Assembly (NCBI GenBank): GCA_963691755.1
Contig: OY829366.1
Span: forward strand, 992,001-1,056,000
Origin: Dinoroseobacter sp013215265
GTDB lineage: Bacteria > Pseudomonadota > Alphaproteobacteria > Rhodobacterales > Rhodobacteraceae
Direction: 5' to 3'
Length of the DNA stretch: 64,000 nt
The notes under the pieces were generated by a model. It was not told the origin of the DNA, searched no databases, and worked only from the letters and a program-made list of their open reading frames with translations. This document shows positions 36,145-45,637 of the stretch, one piece after another (positions within the stretch are counted from its first letter, which is position 1; every line of letters starts with the position of its first letter). Both the position numbers and the translations under genes were made by a program.

Positions 36145-37314
36145 ATGCCCAAGATAACCGAGATCGAGGACTTGAAGCGCCTCTATAAGCGCCGTGTTCC
36201 AAAGATGTTTTACGACTACGCCGAAACCGGGTCGTGGACCGGGTCAACCTTCAGGGCCAATACCTCGGATTTTGATGAGTTGAAGTTCCGTCAGCGCATC
36301 GCGGTGGATATGACCAACCGCACAACGAAATGTCAGATGATCGGGCAGGACTGCGCGATGCCGGTCGCATTGGCCCCAGTTGGTTTGACGGGGATGCAAT
36401 CGGCGGATGGAGAAATCAAAGCGGCGCGCGCGGCCGAAAAATTTGGCGTGCCGTTCACATTGAGCACAATGTCGATTTGTTCGATCGAGGATGTCGCTGC
36501 GAACACAACGAAGCCGTTCTGGTTTCAGGTCTATACCCTGAAGGATGACGACTTCATGCGTCGCCTGATTGAAAGGGCGAGGGCAGCGAAGTGTTCAGCG
36601 TTGGTAATCACCGTTGATCTGCAAATCATGGGCCAGCGTCACATGGACATCAAAAACGGTATGAGCGCCCCACCCAAGCTAACAGCGGCATCGATGGCAA
36701 ATTTGGCAACCAAAGTCCCTTGGGGCCTTGAGATGCTTGGAACCAAACGTCGCTTTTTTGGCAATATCGTGGGGCATGCGCAGGGCGTGTCGGATCCAAG
36801 CTCTTTGACCTCCTGGATTGGAGAGGCCTTTGACCACAGTCTTGATTGGAAGCGCGTCGCCGAAATCGCCGAGATGTGGGGCGGTAAAGTGATTCTGAAA
36901 GGGATCCTTGATGTGGAAGACGCCAGAAAAGCTGCTGAATTGGGCGTCGATGCGATCACTGTTTCCAACCATGGTGGACGACAGCTGGATGGCGCGCTCA
37001 GTTCAATCAAATCGCTGCGCCCGATTGTGGACGCCGTTGGCGACAAGGTCGAGGTTCACCTCGATAGCGGGATTCGGTCGGGTCAAGATGTCCTGAAGGC
37101 ATTGGCGATGGGCGCAAAAGGCACCATGATTGGCCGCGCTTTCACCTATGGTCTGGGCGCTATGGGTGAAAAGGGCGTGACGAGTGCGCTCGATGTGATC
37201 CACAAAGAGATGGACCTGACAATGGCTCTATGCGGCCGGCGCGATATCACAACTGTTGATCGCGACATTCTGTTGATTCCAGAGGATTTTGAAGGCCGCT
37301 GGCAGTCAAACTGA
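36145..37314 (+). CDS. lldD: FMN-dependent L-lactate dehydrogenase / alpha-hydroxy-acid dehydrogenase
   Basis: Oxidises L-lactate (or a related 2-hydroxy acid) to the keto acid and passes electrons to the membrane chain. The 389-residue protein shows FYDYAETGSWTGSTFRAN at the N-terminus, PVALAPVGLTGM, QVYTLKDD, and the active-site SNHGGRQLDG with the catalytic histidine near residue 273. The membrane-binding loop region (about 170-215) is present. A palindrome lies just upstream. Close relatives act on mandelate or glycolate, so the substrate is likely but not certain. Confidence 0.87.
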   Translation: MPKITEIEDLKRLYKRRVPKMFYDYAETGSWTGSTFRANTSDFDELKFRQRIAVDMTNRTTKCQMIGQDCAMPVALAPVGLTGMQSADGEIKAARAAEKFGVPFTLSTMSICSIEDVAANTTKPFWFQVYTLKDDDFMRRLIERARAAKCSALVITVDLQIMGQRHMDIKNGMSAPPKLTAASMANLATKVPWGLEMLGTKRRFFGNIVGHAQGVSDPSSLTSWIGEAFDHSLDWKRVAEIAEMWGGKVILKGILDVEDARKAAELGVDAITVSNHGGRQLDGALSSIKSLRPIVDAVGDKVEVHLDSGIRSGQDVLKALAMGAKGTMIGRAFTYGLGAMGEKGVTSALDVIHKEMDLTMALCGRRDITTVDRDILLIPEDFEGRWQSN

Positions 37315-37350
37315 TTTGACCTCGTAGTGGTGGATTGCCATGGTCGCCCC

Positions 37351-37869
37351 ATGCTGATCTTCCTGCATCACAGGCTTGTTTTCCTCGCCGTCCCGAAAAC
37401 TGGTACAACGGCGTTGGAAGATGCGCTGAGCGCGCATAGCAGTATCGTGCTGCGCGGCCCGCCCGCGGTACGTCATATGAATGCGGGCGAATATCATCAT
37501 AGTTGGGGACCGTTCCTGCGTGAAACCTATGATATGGTACCGCATACAATGGCTGTTCTTCGCGAGCCCATGGAGCGGTTGAGAAGTTGGTACAAGTACC
37601 GACGCGCCTCTGAGTTTGCAGGCATGCGGGTCTCGACCAAGGGCATTTCTTTTGAACAATTTCTAGAGGCAACACTGGCCGATGAACGCCCGGCCTATGC
37701 GCAAATCGGATCGCAGGATCGCTTTTGCCTGTCAGCTAAGGACGAGCCGCGTATTCGACATTTGTTTGTTTATGAAGATCTCGGACGTGCGCTTGGGTTT
37801 CTTGAGGAGAGGCTTGATCGCAAAATAAAACTGGCGGCGCGGAACCGATCGCCACGCGCTTGGACGTAG
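37351..37869 (+). CDS. Sulfotransferase-like protein
   Basis: A 172-residue protein starting LIFLHHRLVFLAVPKTGTTA, where VPKTGTT is the PAPS 5'-phosphosulphate-binding loop of sulfotransferases. AVLREPMERLRSWYKY matches the 3'-phosphate-binding region. It is short for the family, which is common in marine Rhodobacterales. The ATG at 37351 is chosen since the family motif follows at once; a GTG at 37327 is the alternative. The acceptor is unknown. Confidence 0.75.
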   Translation: MLIFLHHRLVFLAVPKTGTTALEDALSAHSSIVLRGPPAVRHMNAGEYHHSWGPFLRETYDMVPHTMAVLREPMERLRSWYKYRRASEFAGMRVSTKGISFEQFLEATLADERPAYAQIGSQDRFCLSAKDEPRIRHLFVYEDLGRALGFLEERLDRKIKLAARNRSPRAWT

Positions 37870-37918
37870 GTTTCAGCAGAGTTGATCGCACGCGTCCGTT
37901 TGCAACGAGCGCGGGAGT

Positions 37919-39115
37919 TCAGCCTTTACGAGAAGGTTGCTCAGTCGGGCCATCTTGAGACGCCAAAGGCACATTGAGCATGCGCAACAGCAGCGGCAGT
38001 ACAAGTAGGCTGGTTGCGACGATTGCGAAGGCCGCGCGCAATCCGAACCATTCAGCAAAAAGACCCAATGTCGGTGGCCCCAGAAAGAAGCCCATGTAAC
38101 CGATAAGTGTCATCCGGGCGATGCCACGCGGGCGTTGTGCCTCCGTGAGGTACTGCCCGCCGAGCGCGAACCCCAGCGGCGCCAGCGTTGAGATGCCTAG
38201 CCCCAGCCCGGCAAAGCCCAGATAGGCGACCAATGGTGTCGGTGCGAAAGCAGCTATATATGCACCCGTAGCCGCCAAGCAGGAAAACGCGGTCATCAGT
38301 GCGACAAGCCCAAAGCGTTTTGACAGAGCCTGTCCTGAGAAGCGGCCAAGTGCCATGGTCAGGCCCAGCATGGCAGGACCCATAGCGCCTTCGGCAGCGC
38401 CACCTCCCAACGTTTGCTCGACATGCAAGGCGGACCAGGTTTCGGTCGCGTTCTCAGCAAAGAAGGCAATCAGAATTAACGCCCCGAGAAGGAAGACAGC
38501 AAATGGCAAAGGTGCGCGGCCTTTCTCGGGTTCGCGGGCATCTTCTGAACCTGCCGGTAGTTTCGGACCGCCCAAGGCAACAAATGCGAGAATGGCGACA
38601 ACAACTGCGGCATTTGAAAAGATTTGTTCGGCGTCCGCGCCAAGCTCGCGGGCGACCCCAGTAAGAATGGCTGCAATCGCATAGGCCAATGAAAATGTAC
38701 CGTGGCACAAGCTCATCAAATGCTGGCCCGTGCGCGCCTCTAATTGACTGATCCGGGCGTTAACCACGACATCAAGGAAACCGGTGCAGAGGCCGACGCA
38801 GAACATAGCAAAGCCCAGCCCAGGCAAATCACTTACATAGCGAAGCCCGAAAAACGCGAGTGACAGGAGAACCATGATGAGTGCAATAAACCTGCGCCCG
38901 GTCCCAAAGCGGGCCATCAGCGTTGCCGATGCGCTCATAGATGTCACTGCGCCCAATGCCCCGAAAAATAGGGCCAGCCCGAGCTGGGATTCGGTGATGT
39001 CCAACAATGCCTTCAAATCTGGTATCGCCGCAGCATAGCTGCCGAAACCCGCGCCAATTGAGGCGAAGCCTGCAAGAGCTGCTTGAGACAGCCTGAGGGT
39101 TGAAACGAACGACAT
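37919..39115 (-). CDS. Major facilitator superfamily transporter
   Basis: A 398-residue integral membrane protein with twelve predicted helices and an MFS loop-2/3 type motif (MARFGTGRRF). It resembles the fucose/sugar-type or YbjJ-like MFS group. Substrate cannot be read from the sequence. It is divergent from rplY with about 150 bases between and convergent with the sulfotransferase-like gene. Confidence 0.88.
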   Translation of the reverse strand: MSFVSTLRLSQAALAGFASIGAGFGSYAAAIPDLKALLDITESQLGLALFFGALGAVTSMSASATLMARFGTGRRFIALIMVLLSLAFFGLRYVSDLPGLGFAMFCVGLCTGFLDVVVNARISQLEARTGQHLMSLCHGTFSLAYAIAAILTGVARELGADAEQIFSNAAVVVAILAFVALGGPKLPAGSEDAREPEKGRAPLPFAVFLLGALILIAFFAENATETWSALHVEQTLGGGAAEGAMGPAMLGLTMALGRFSGQALSKRFGLVALMTAFSCLAATGAYIAAFAPTPLVAYLGFAGLGLGISTLAPLGFALGGQYLTEAQRPRGIARMTLIGYMGFFLGPPTLGLFAEWFGLRAAFAIVATSLLVLPLLLRMLNVPLASQDGPTEQPSRKG

Positions 39116-39263
39116 AAATGCGCGCTACCGCCGTCCGAACGCTGAAGCAATCTGTAAAAGGCGATTTTGGTCTTTTCAGCGCGGAATAATTGGCCTAAAG
39201 CGCAGCCTTCAACCGGGGCATACACCCTTGGAGGATGCCCCTCTTATTTAGGAGATTGCTATC

Positions 39264-39908
39264 ATGGCTGGAGAAATTCCAGATCTGATCGCCGAAGCGC
39301 GCGAGGGGACAGGCAAGGGGGCCGCCCGCACAGCACGTCGCAACGGTATGGTGCCTGGTGTGGTTTACGGGGGCGGTGTCGATCCACAGCCGATCCAGAT
39401 CAAGTTCAACGAGCTTTTCAAGAAGCTGAAAGCGGGCCGGTTCATGTCCACGCTGTTCAACCTGAAGGTTGAGGGCCAGGAGGATGTGCGCGTCATCTGC
39501 CGGAGCGTGCAGCGCGATGTCGTGAAAGACCTGCCAACGCATCTGGACCTGATGCGCCTACGCCGGACCTCAAAGGTGAACCTGTTCATTCCTGTTGAGT
39601 TCGTTAATGAAGAAACGGCTCCCGGCATCAAGAAGGGCGGCGTTCTGACTGTTGTACGCCCAGAGGTTGAACTGCGCGTGACCGCAGGCGAGATCCCTGA
39701 TCACATCACTGTTGACCTTTCAGGTCTTGAGGTGGGTGATACCGTTACCATCAGCTCCGTAGATCTGCCTTCAGGTGCGAAGCCAACCATCGACCGCGAT
39801 TTCGTTATTGCCAATATCTCGGCTCCATCGGGTCTACGTTCTTCTGAGAACGAAGAAGATGACGGCGAAGAAGCAGAAGCACCAGCAGCGGAAGCGGCCG
39901 AAGAGTAA
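39264..39908 (+). CDS. rplY: 50S ribosomal protein L25/general stress protein Ctc
   Basis: Binds 5S rRNA. The 214-residue long form has the N-terminal L25 domain (EAREGTGKGAARTARRNGMVPGVVYG) and the C-terminal CTC/TL5 beta domain, ending in an acidic, alanine-rich tail. GGAG upstream supports the ATG. A strong terminator follows at 39938. Confidence 0.96.
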   Translation: MAGEIPDLIAEAREGTGKGAARTARRNGMVPGVVYGGGVDPQPIQIKFNELFKKLKAGRFMSTLFNLKVEGQEDVRVICRSVQRDVVKDLPTHLDLMRLRRTSKVNLFIPVEFVNEETAPGIKKGGVLTVVRPEVELRVTAGEIPDHITVDLSGLEVGDTVTISSVDLPSGAKPTIDRDFVIANISAPSGLRSSENEEDDGEEAEAPAAEAAEE

Positions 39909-39937
39909 TCTGGTCAGGCTTCCCTACCAACAAATTG

Positions 39938-39968
39938 AAACGCGCTCCCAGTCGGGGGCGCGTTTTTT
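39938..39968 (+). terminator. Intrinsic terminator of rplY
   Basis: AAACGCGCTCCC (39938-39949) pairs with the complementary strand at 39954-39965 with one G-T pair, a four-base loop, and a run of T to 39968. Confidence 0.88.
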
Positions 39969-40163
39969 ATATTCGGGGGTGTGTCTGGCAGGTATTGCGC
40001 TGGAGTTATCCGTGCGCCATCTGAGCTGCTGCCGGAGGGTCTGTAACCGATCGCTTTTGATACCGCGATTTTTCGGCGCTCAAAATCAAACCGTGCAAGT
40101 GATCGCGGGTCCAAAGGATGGTTCAACGTTGGCAATGCTTTTAGGCGCCTCGCGTAACAACCG

Positions 40164-40955
40164 TCAGGCGCTATGTGCGCCGTCAGCAAGCGCTTTGACG
40201 TAGGCTAGAACCTCGGCTGGCGACTTGCCCTGTTCAACGAGATTGACGATCGCAGAGCCAACGACAGAGCCATCTGCAATTGATGCAATGTCTCGCGCCG
40301 CGTCGGGTGTCTTGATGCCAAAACCGACGATCACAGGCAGATCAGTGTGCGATTTGATGCGTGCAACTTCAGGCGCAACATCGGCTGACTGCGCTTCGGC
40401 GGCACCTGTAATCCCGGTGATCGAAACGTAATAAACAAACCCAGAAGTGTTCTGCAGAACCTTAGGCAGACGTTTGTCGTCTGTCGTAGGTGTGGCAAGC
40501 CGGATGAAGTTCAGCCCGGCCTCTTGGGCTGGAATGCAAAGTTCGCTGTCTTCCTCAGGCGGCAGGTCCACGATAATCAAACCGTCAATGCCCGCTTCTT
40601 TGGCTTGCTCAAGGAATTTGGAGACGCCGCGCGAGTATATGGGGTTGTAATACCCCATCAGGACGATTGGGGTCTGGTTGCCGGTCGCGCGCAACGAGCG
40701 TGCGATATCCAGTGTTTTGTCCAGTGTCATCCCCTTGTCGAGCGCGCGCTGGCCGGCAAGCTGAATCGTTGGGCCGTCGGCCATGGGATCGGTGAAGGGC
40801 AGCCCAAGTTCGATAATGTCGACACCGGCGGCTGGCAGACCATGCACGATCTCGCGGGACGTCTCAAGATCCGGGTCGCCGGCCATCACATAGGAGACGA
40901 AGGCCTTTTTGCCTTCGGATTTCAGGCGCGCGAAGGTGTCGTCTATACGGGTCAT
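40164..40955 (-). CDS. trpA: Tryptophan synthase alpha chain
   Basis: Cleaves indole-3-glycerol phosphate to indole for TrpB. The 263-residue TIM barrel shows VSYVMAGDPDLETS, the catalytic ELGLPFTDPMADGPTIQ, GLIIVDLPPEE with the second acid, GFVYYVSITGITGA and VIVGFGIKTPDAA. It stands apart from trpF/trpB, an arrangement common in Rhodobacterales. Confidence 0.96.
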   Translation of the reverse strand: MTRIDDTFARLKSEGKKAFVSYVMAGDPDLETSREIVHGLPAAGVDIIELGLPFTDPMADGPTIQLAGQRALDKGMTLDKTLDIARSLRATGNQTPIVLMGYYNPIYSRGVSKFLEQAKEAGIDGLIIVDLPPEEDSELCIPAQEAGLNFIRLATPTTDDKRLPKVLQNTSGFVYYVSITGITGAAEAQSADVAPEVARIKSHTDLPVIVGFGIKTPDAARDIASIADGSVVGSAIVNLVEQGKSPAEVLAYVKALADGAHSA

Positions 40956-41093
40956 GTTGGCCTCTTCCCTGACTGCTGTGCTGGTTTGCGTGAGCCACGC
41001 CAGAAGGTCAAGCGGGTGCGGACCTTAACAGATCAATGAAGAAGCTTTAGCTGGTCTGAAACAGCACGTTACCTCATCTGCAACGGTGCCCGG

Positions 41094-41204
41094 CTAATGT
41101 GCCGCCTCGGGCATGTCGCTTAAGCGCATGGACATCGTGATTTCCCCGCCGAATACCCCGGCATGGAAAGTCATCGCCTCGAGCGCGTTTTCATCGAAGG
41201 TCAA
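41094..41204 (-). CDS. Possible small protein or gene fragment upstream of trpA
   Basis: A minus-strand frame that ends at 41094 reads LTFDENALEAMTFHAGVFGG and then EITMSMRLSDMPEAAH, which looks like real coding sequence by its balanced amino-acid use. The frame stays open back to about 41315, inside the start of ychF on the other strand. The only usable start I see for a short form is a TTG at 41204 (36 residues). It could be a small gene or the 3' remnant of a lost one. I do not recognise it. Confidence 0.3.
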   Translation of the reverse strand: MTFDENALEAMTFHAGVFGGEITMSMRLSDMPEAAH

Positions 41205-41305
41205 ATTTAGATTAAGCGTCGAGATCCTGTCCTTCCGAGGCAGAAGTGTTGCACGTGCCCGCTGGTCTGCATAGAAGGCGCATGTTTTAGCTGGGAGAGC
41301 CGCAA

Positions 41306-42403
41306 ATGGGCTTCAGAATGGGAATCGTGGGTCTGCCAAATGTGGGCAAATCCACCTTGTTCAATGCATTGACCAAAACCGCCGCCGCGCAAGCGGCTAA
41401 CTTCCCGTTCTGCACCATTGAACCCAATGTGGGCGACGTTGCGGTGCCAGACGACAGGCTTGACACTCTGGCCGCGATTGCGAGCTCCAAACAGATCATT
41501 CCGACCCGGATGACATTCGTGGACATTGCAGGGCTGGTGAAAGGTGCAAGCAAGGGCGAAGGGCTTGGGAACCAGTTTCTGGCCAACATCCGCGAAACGG
41601 ATGCGATCGCGCATGTGTTGCGGTGTTTCGAAGATGGCGATGTCACGCATGTAGACGGGCGCGTAGACCCTGTCGCCGATGCTGAAGTGATCGAAACTGA
41701 ATTGATGCTTGCAGATATGGAGAGCATCGAGAAACGGCTGCAAGGGATCGTGCGCAAGGTTCGTGGCGGCGATAAGGAGGCGGTTCAGCAAGAACGGCTG
41801 CTCAAAGACGCTTTGGAGATGCTGGAAGAGGGCAAGCCCGCGCGGATGGTTGAGGTTGACGCGGAAGACGCCAAAGCCTGGAAGACCCTTCAATTGCTGA
41901 CCTCCAAACCCATCCTCTACGTATGCAACGTGGATGAAGGTTCGGCAGCGTCTGGAAACGAATTCTCTGCGAAGGTCATTGAGATGGCCGAGGCGCAAGG
42001 TGCGGCGCATGTGGTGATTTCAGCGCAGATCGAAGAAGAGATCGCGCAGCTGGATGAAGACGAAGCCGAGATGTTCCTGTCCGAAATGGGTCTGGAAGAG
42101 GCCGGGCTCGATCGTTTGATCCGTGCCGGGTATGATCTGCTGAAACTTGAGACCTATTTCACCGTTGGGCCGAAAGAGGCCCGTGCCTGGACCATTCGGA
42201 CTGGCACGCTGGCACCACAAGCCGCAGGCGTGATCCATGGCGATTTTGAGCGCGGGTTCATTCGTGCAGAAACAGTATCGTATGATGATTATGTCGCTTC
42301 TAATGGCGAGACCGGTGCCAGGGACGCAGGCAAGCTGCGCGCGGAAGGTAAGAGTTACGTCGTGCAAGATGGCGACGTGTTGCATTTCTTGTTTAACGCC
42401 TGA
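41306..42403 (+). CDS. ychF: Redox-regulated ribosome-binding ATPase YchF
   Basis: Obg-family ATPase of 365 residues: G1 loop GLPNVGKSTLFNAL, NFPFCTIEPNVG, DIAGLVKGASKGEGLGN, and the C-terminal TGS domain (RTGTLAPQAAGVIHGDFERG, DGDVLHFLFN). GGGAG precedes the ATG. It is typically near pth; here about 5.3 kb away, with rplY and trpA between. Confidence 0.97.
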   Translation: MGFRMGIVGLPNVGKSTLFNALTKTAAAQAANFPFCTIEPNVGDVAVPDDRLDTLAAIASSKQIIPTRMTFVDIAGLVKGASKGEGLGNQFLANIRETDAIAHVLRCFEDGDVTHVDGRVDPVADAEVIETELMLADMESIEKRLQGIVRKVRGGDKEAVQQERLLKDALEMLEEGKPARMVEVDAEDAKAWKTLQLLTSKPILYVCNVDEGSAASGNEFSAKVIEMAEAQGAAHVVISAQIEEEIAQLDEDEAEMFLSEMGLEEAGLDRLIRAGYDLLKLETYFTVGPKEARAWTIRTGTLAPQAAGVIHGDFERGFIRAETVSYDDYVASNGETGARDAGKLRAEGKSYVVQDGDVLHFLFNA

Positions 42404-42694
42404 CGGTTAGCGAAGAGGCGCATTCATTTTTCAGAAGCCTGACACATGTCTTAAAGGCAAAAGATATTTGGCCTTCCTGAAGTTTCTGCCAGAAGTTGCT
42501 TCGTATTCCTGGAATTCTATTCAAAGCGCCGTGCCCTGGGGGTGCGAAAGTGGTTTTGCCAACGCGGCTTTGTCCGATCTTGTCTCTAAAATAAAGAGAT
42601 ACATTCCGGTGACGTAGCACTAGGCGTGTCTGGTTTCAGATGCTGACCAATTTGCGCTTGTGTTCCCACCATGCTTGCCGATAGACCCGTCGAC

Positions 42695-42784
42695 GGAGAC
42701 GTGGCCGAGTGGTCGAAGGCGCTCCCCTGCTAAGGGAGTAGGCGGGAAACCGTCTCGAGGGTTCGAATCCCTTCGTCTCCGCCA
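42695..42784 (+). tRNA. tRNA-Ser(GCT)
   Basis: Complete class II tRNA: acceptor GGAGACG pairs with CGTCTCC, anticodon stem CTCCC/GGGAG around CTGCTAA (anticodon GCT), a long variable arm (GGCGGGAAACCGTC) and T-loop GGTTCGAATCC. CCA is encoded at 42782-42784. A terminator follows. It borders the G+C-rich arginine-metabolism block. Confidence 0.96.
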
Positions 42785-42809
42785 CTTGCATATCGCAAAC
42801 CCGAGATGA

Positions 42810-42831
42810 GGTTCCTGACGGGGCCTTTTTT
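42810..42831 (+). terminator. Terminator of tRNA-Ser
   Basis: GGTTCC (42810-42815) pairs with GGGGCC (42820-42825, two G-T pairs) across a four-base loop, followed by six T (42826-42831). Confidence 0.65.
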
Positions 42832-43295
42832 CTTTTAAGTTCAAAGGGGTTTAGCTGATTCATCCGACATTCGGAGACTGGGGCTTTGGCCGAAATCGGT
42901 CTCTGAACGCCCCGCGTCTCTTTCCACCCGCCCTTCACCCAAATCGAGACGGATTCAAAAACTTACGTATTTTCCGATGCTTGTCAGAAATGGGCTGCGC
43001 CGCAGTTGAGGCAACTTCGACCGCTATCGATGCAACCAGAGACACCCGGAGGCGGCGTGGTAGTGCGGGGTGGCGAGAAAGCCTTGGTACGTTGGGCCAC
43101 AACCAAGTCGGGCGACACTGCTCCCGCGACAGTGGTCGACGGATTCCAGACCAGTCATTCGCTGCAGCTTGCAGCAAAGACCGAGATGCGGGACATTAGG
43201 TGAATTCGCTGCATTTGCCCTAATGTCCGGTGTTGGCAATATCCGACACTAAACACCAGTTTTCCTCGCAAAGGGCTTTCAAATCAAAACCCTTG
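42832..43295. other. Gene-free stretch after tRNA-Ser with an inverted repeat
   Basis: No convincing gene is seen in about 460 bases; overlapping short frames on both strands lack any recognised motif. It contains a perfect 10-bp inverted repeat, GGACATTAGG (43191-43200) and CCTAATGTCC (43219-43228), with 18 bases between. It could hold the decayed end of an integrated element. Confidence 0.4.
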
Positions 43296-44069
43296 TCAAC
43301 TATCTGGCACTCGTTTTTCAAAGCGCCGGAACAACAATGCAATGATCCCAGCGATGATCATGTAAACCAACGCCAACAGAAGCAGGGGCTCGTAAACGAT
43401 TAACGTATCTGACCGCACGCGCGAGGATACAGCGTAGATCTCGACTACAGTGATCGTCGCGACCAGTGGCGTCGCCTTGAGTTGCAGAATTGTTTCGCCG
43501 CCCAATGTAGGCAGCACGTTCCGGATGGCTTGTGGCAGCCATATGCGCCGGAAGATTGTGAACCGCGGCATGCCGAAGGCGTTGGCGGCCTCAAGCTGGC
43601 CCTTGTTGACGCTTGAAAACGCGCCGCGCATGACCTCGCCTTCATAGCCAGCATATGACAGCGTCAGGGCGAGTACCGCATAAGGCCAGGCCTGCCGCAG
43701 ATAGGGCCAGAGTTCGCTGCCGCGTATCCATGGAATTTGCGGGAATAGAGAACCCAGACCGTAATAGAGCAACCAGATCTGTAACAGCAACGGCGTGCCG
43801 CGGATGACGGTACAGAACACTCGGGCCGGCCCGGAAAGATACCAAGGCCCCACCGCCTGGGCGAGGCCCAGCGGGATGGCCAGCAGAAAACCCAGCACAC
43901 AGGTGACAACTAGGATCCAGATGGTCCGCCACAGCCCCTCGAGCGCAAGCGGGGCGTATTTCGGGATCCAGTCCCACCGCAGGGTAATGGCACACCCGAT
44001 TACCAGCCCGATAAAGAGCCCAAGCAGGATCAGTCTGTGAGGTTGCATCAGGGCGCGCACTTCCTTCAT
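43296..44069 (-). CDS. Polar amino-acid ABC transporter permease (HisM/ArtM-like)
   Basis: A 257-residue inner-membrane permease with about five helices and the EAA loop GQLEAANAFGMPRFTIFRRI for the ATPase contact. The ATG at 44069 is chosen because it overlaps the preceding permease stop (ATGA). It is the last gene of a four-gene importer: ATPase, binding protein, two permeases. Together with the catabolic genes at 47.2-50.8 kb, arginine or methylarginine is the likely cargo. Confidence 0.9.
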   Translation of the reverse strand: MKEVRALMQPHRLILLGLFIGLVIGCAITLRWDWIPKYAPLALEGLWRTIWILVVTCVLGFLLAIPLGLAQAVGPWYLSGPARVFCTVIRGTPLLLQIWLLYYGLGSLFPQIPWIRGSELWPYLRQAWPYAVLALTLSYAGYEGEVMRGAFSSVNKGQLEAANAFGMPRFTIFRRIWLPQAIRNVLPTLGGETILQLKATPLVATITVVEIYAVSSRVRSDTLIVYEPLLLLALVYMIIAGIIALLFRRFEKRVPDS

Positions 44070-44818
44070 CTGCCTGCCCCCTTCAGCGAAGGTTGGCCCC
44101 GGCGTGCCCATTTTTCGATCCGTGAAAAAACCGCGCCGGAACAGAGCGTGACAATCATGTAGAGAGCACCTGCAGCCAGAAAGAAGGTGAAATAGGCCCG
44201 TGTGCTGGCCGCGGCCTGGCGGGTTTCCAGCGTGAGTTCGCTAAAGCCCACGATAGCCAGAAGCGCTGTGTCCTTGGTGGCGATCAGCCAAAGATTGGCC
44301 AGCCCGGGTGTTGCGAAGGACATCATCGCCGGGATCGTTACTCGGCGCATCAGCATGAATGACGGCATGCCAAAGGCACGGGCGGCCTCGATCTGGCCCT
44401 GTGGCACGGCCTTGATCGCGCCGCGCAACACTTCGGTCGCATAAGCGCCCTGAACAATGCCCAGCACCCAGATACCCGCAACAACGCCGCTGATTTCGAC
44501 CCGCCCATAGCCAAGCGCCTGAGAGGCCTTGTTGATCAGATCGGTGCCGACGTAATACAGGATCAGGATCAGTACCAGTTCCGGCACAGCCCGAATGACG
44601 GTGGTATAGATGGCGAGGAGGTCGCGTGTGACCACCCCGCCATAAAGTTTACCATAGGCCCCAAACAGCCCGATTACCAACCCAAAGCCGAATGCGCCAA
44701 AGGCAATCTTCAATGAATTCGCCAGGCCCCTAAGAAGGTTCCCGCCCCAGCCCGGAGGGTTGAGAGACAACAACTCTGCGCTTTGGGCCAGGCCAAGAAA
44801 TTCGAGGAAAGCGTCCAA
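44066..44818 (-). CDS. Polar amino-acid ABC transporter permease (HisQ/ArtQ-like)
   Basis: A 250-residue partner permease with the EAA loop GQIEAARAFGMPSFMLMRRV and typical RAVPELVLILILYY. It sits directly after the binding-protein gene and overlaps the second permease gene by four bases. The heterodimer would form the membrane channel of the importer. Confidence 0.9.
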   Translation of the reverse strand: MDAFLEFLGLAQSAELLSLNPPGWGGNLLRGLANSLKIAFGAFGFGLVIGLFGAYGKLYGGVVTRDLLAIYTTVIRAVPELVLILILYYVGTDLINKASQALGYGRVEISGVVAGIWVLGIVQGAYATEVLRGAIKAVPQGQIEAARAFGMPSFMLMRRVTIPAMMSFATPGLANLWLIATKDTALLAIVGFSELTLETRQAAASTRAYFTFFLAAGALYMIVTLCSGAVFSRIEKWARRGQPSLKGAGR

Positions 44819-44827
44819 GGCCTTGCC

Positions 44828-45601
44828 TTATTCGCTGTAGATGCTGGCGTTGAAGTAACGCGAGGTGATTTCGGCATGGGTACCATTGGCCAGAATCGCC
44901 GCTATACCGGCATTCAGGCTTTCGCGCAGCGCATCGTCGCCTTTCCGGACACCGGCACCAACACCGCGGCCCAGAATGGCTTCGTCGTTAGCAACGGCCC
45001 CTTTGATCTCGCAGCAGGCACCCGCATCTGTACCGACAAAGTCCGCCATCGCGATGCTGTCCGCCTGGGTGGCGTCAATGCGGCCTGAGAACAGGTCTTG
45101 ATTGGCCTCGTCCTGAGTCTGATAGACACGGATTTCAGCCGCATCGCCGAAATAGGTGTTGGCATAGGTTTGGTGGATTGTCGACGCCTGAACGCCGATG
45201 ATCTTGCCTGCCAGCGATTCCGGCGTGGCTTCGATGTTCATCGACTTGTCCGCTACGATCACGGCGGGGGTGTTGTAGTAGGGATCGCTGAAGTCAATTG
45301 TTTTCATGCGTTCTTCGGTGATCGACATCGAGGCCATGATAGCATCGATCTGCTGGCCGGTCAGCGACGGGATGATACCGTCCCATGCAACCGGTGTGAT
45401 CACGCAGTTCAGCTTGGCCGCGGCACAGACGGCGTCGATGATCTCAACTTCCCAGCCGACCCATTCGCCCGACGAATCCAGCGATACAAATGGCGGATAG
45501 GGTTCGGCCGCGATCCCGATCTTGACCTCTTCGGCGCTGGCCACACCGGCGCCCATCAGCGCGGTTGCCAGACCAGCAATCAGCAGTTTTTTGAATTTCA
45601 T
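44828..45601 (-). CDS. Periplasmic polar amino-acid-binding protein
   Basis: Family 3 solute-binding protein of 257 residues with a signal peptide ending at about residue 23 (GVASA/EE). Typical motifs are AAEPYPPFVSLDSSGEWVGW, GIIPSLTGQQIDAIMASMSI and DFSDPYY. The pattern matches the lysine/arginine/ornithine and histidine group, which supports arginine-type ligands. There is a nine-base gap to the first permease and a 36-base gap after the ATPase gene. Confidence 0.9.
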   Translation of the reverse strand: MKFKKLLIAGLATALMGAGVASAEEVKIGIAAEPYPPFVSLDSSGEWVGWEVEIIDAVCAAAKLNCVITPVAWDGIIPSLTGQQIDAIMASMSITEERMKTIDFSDPYYNTPAVIVADKSMNIEATPESLAGKIIGVQASTIHQTYANTYFGDAAEIRVYQTQDEANQDLFSGRIDATQADSIAMADFVGTDAGACCEIKGAVANDEAILGRGVGAGVRKGDDALRESLNAGIAAILANGTHAEITSRYFNASIYSE

Positions 45602-45637
45602 TGGCTTTCTCCCATGCGTTGGTTGGTTTGGTTGTTA

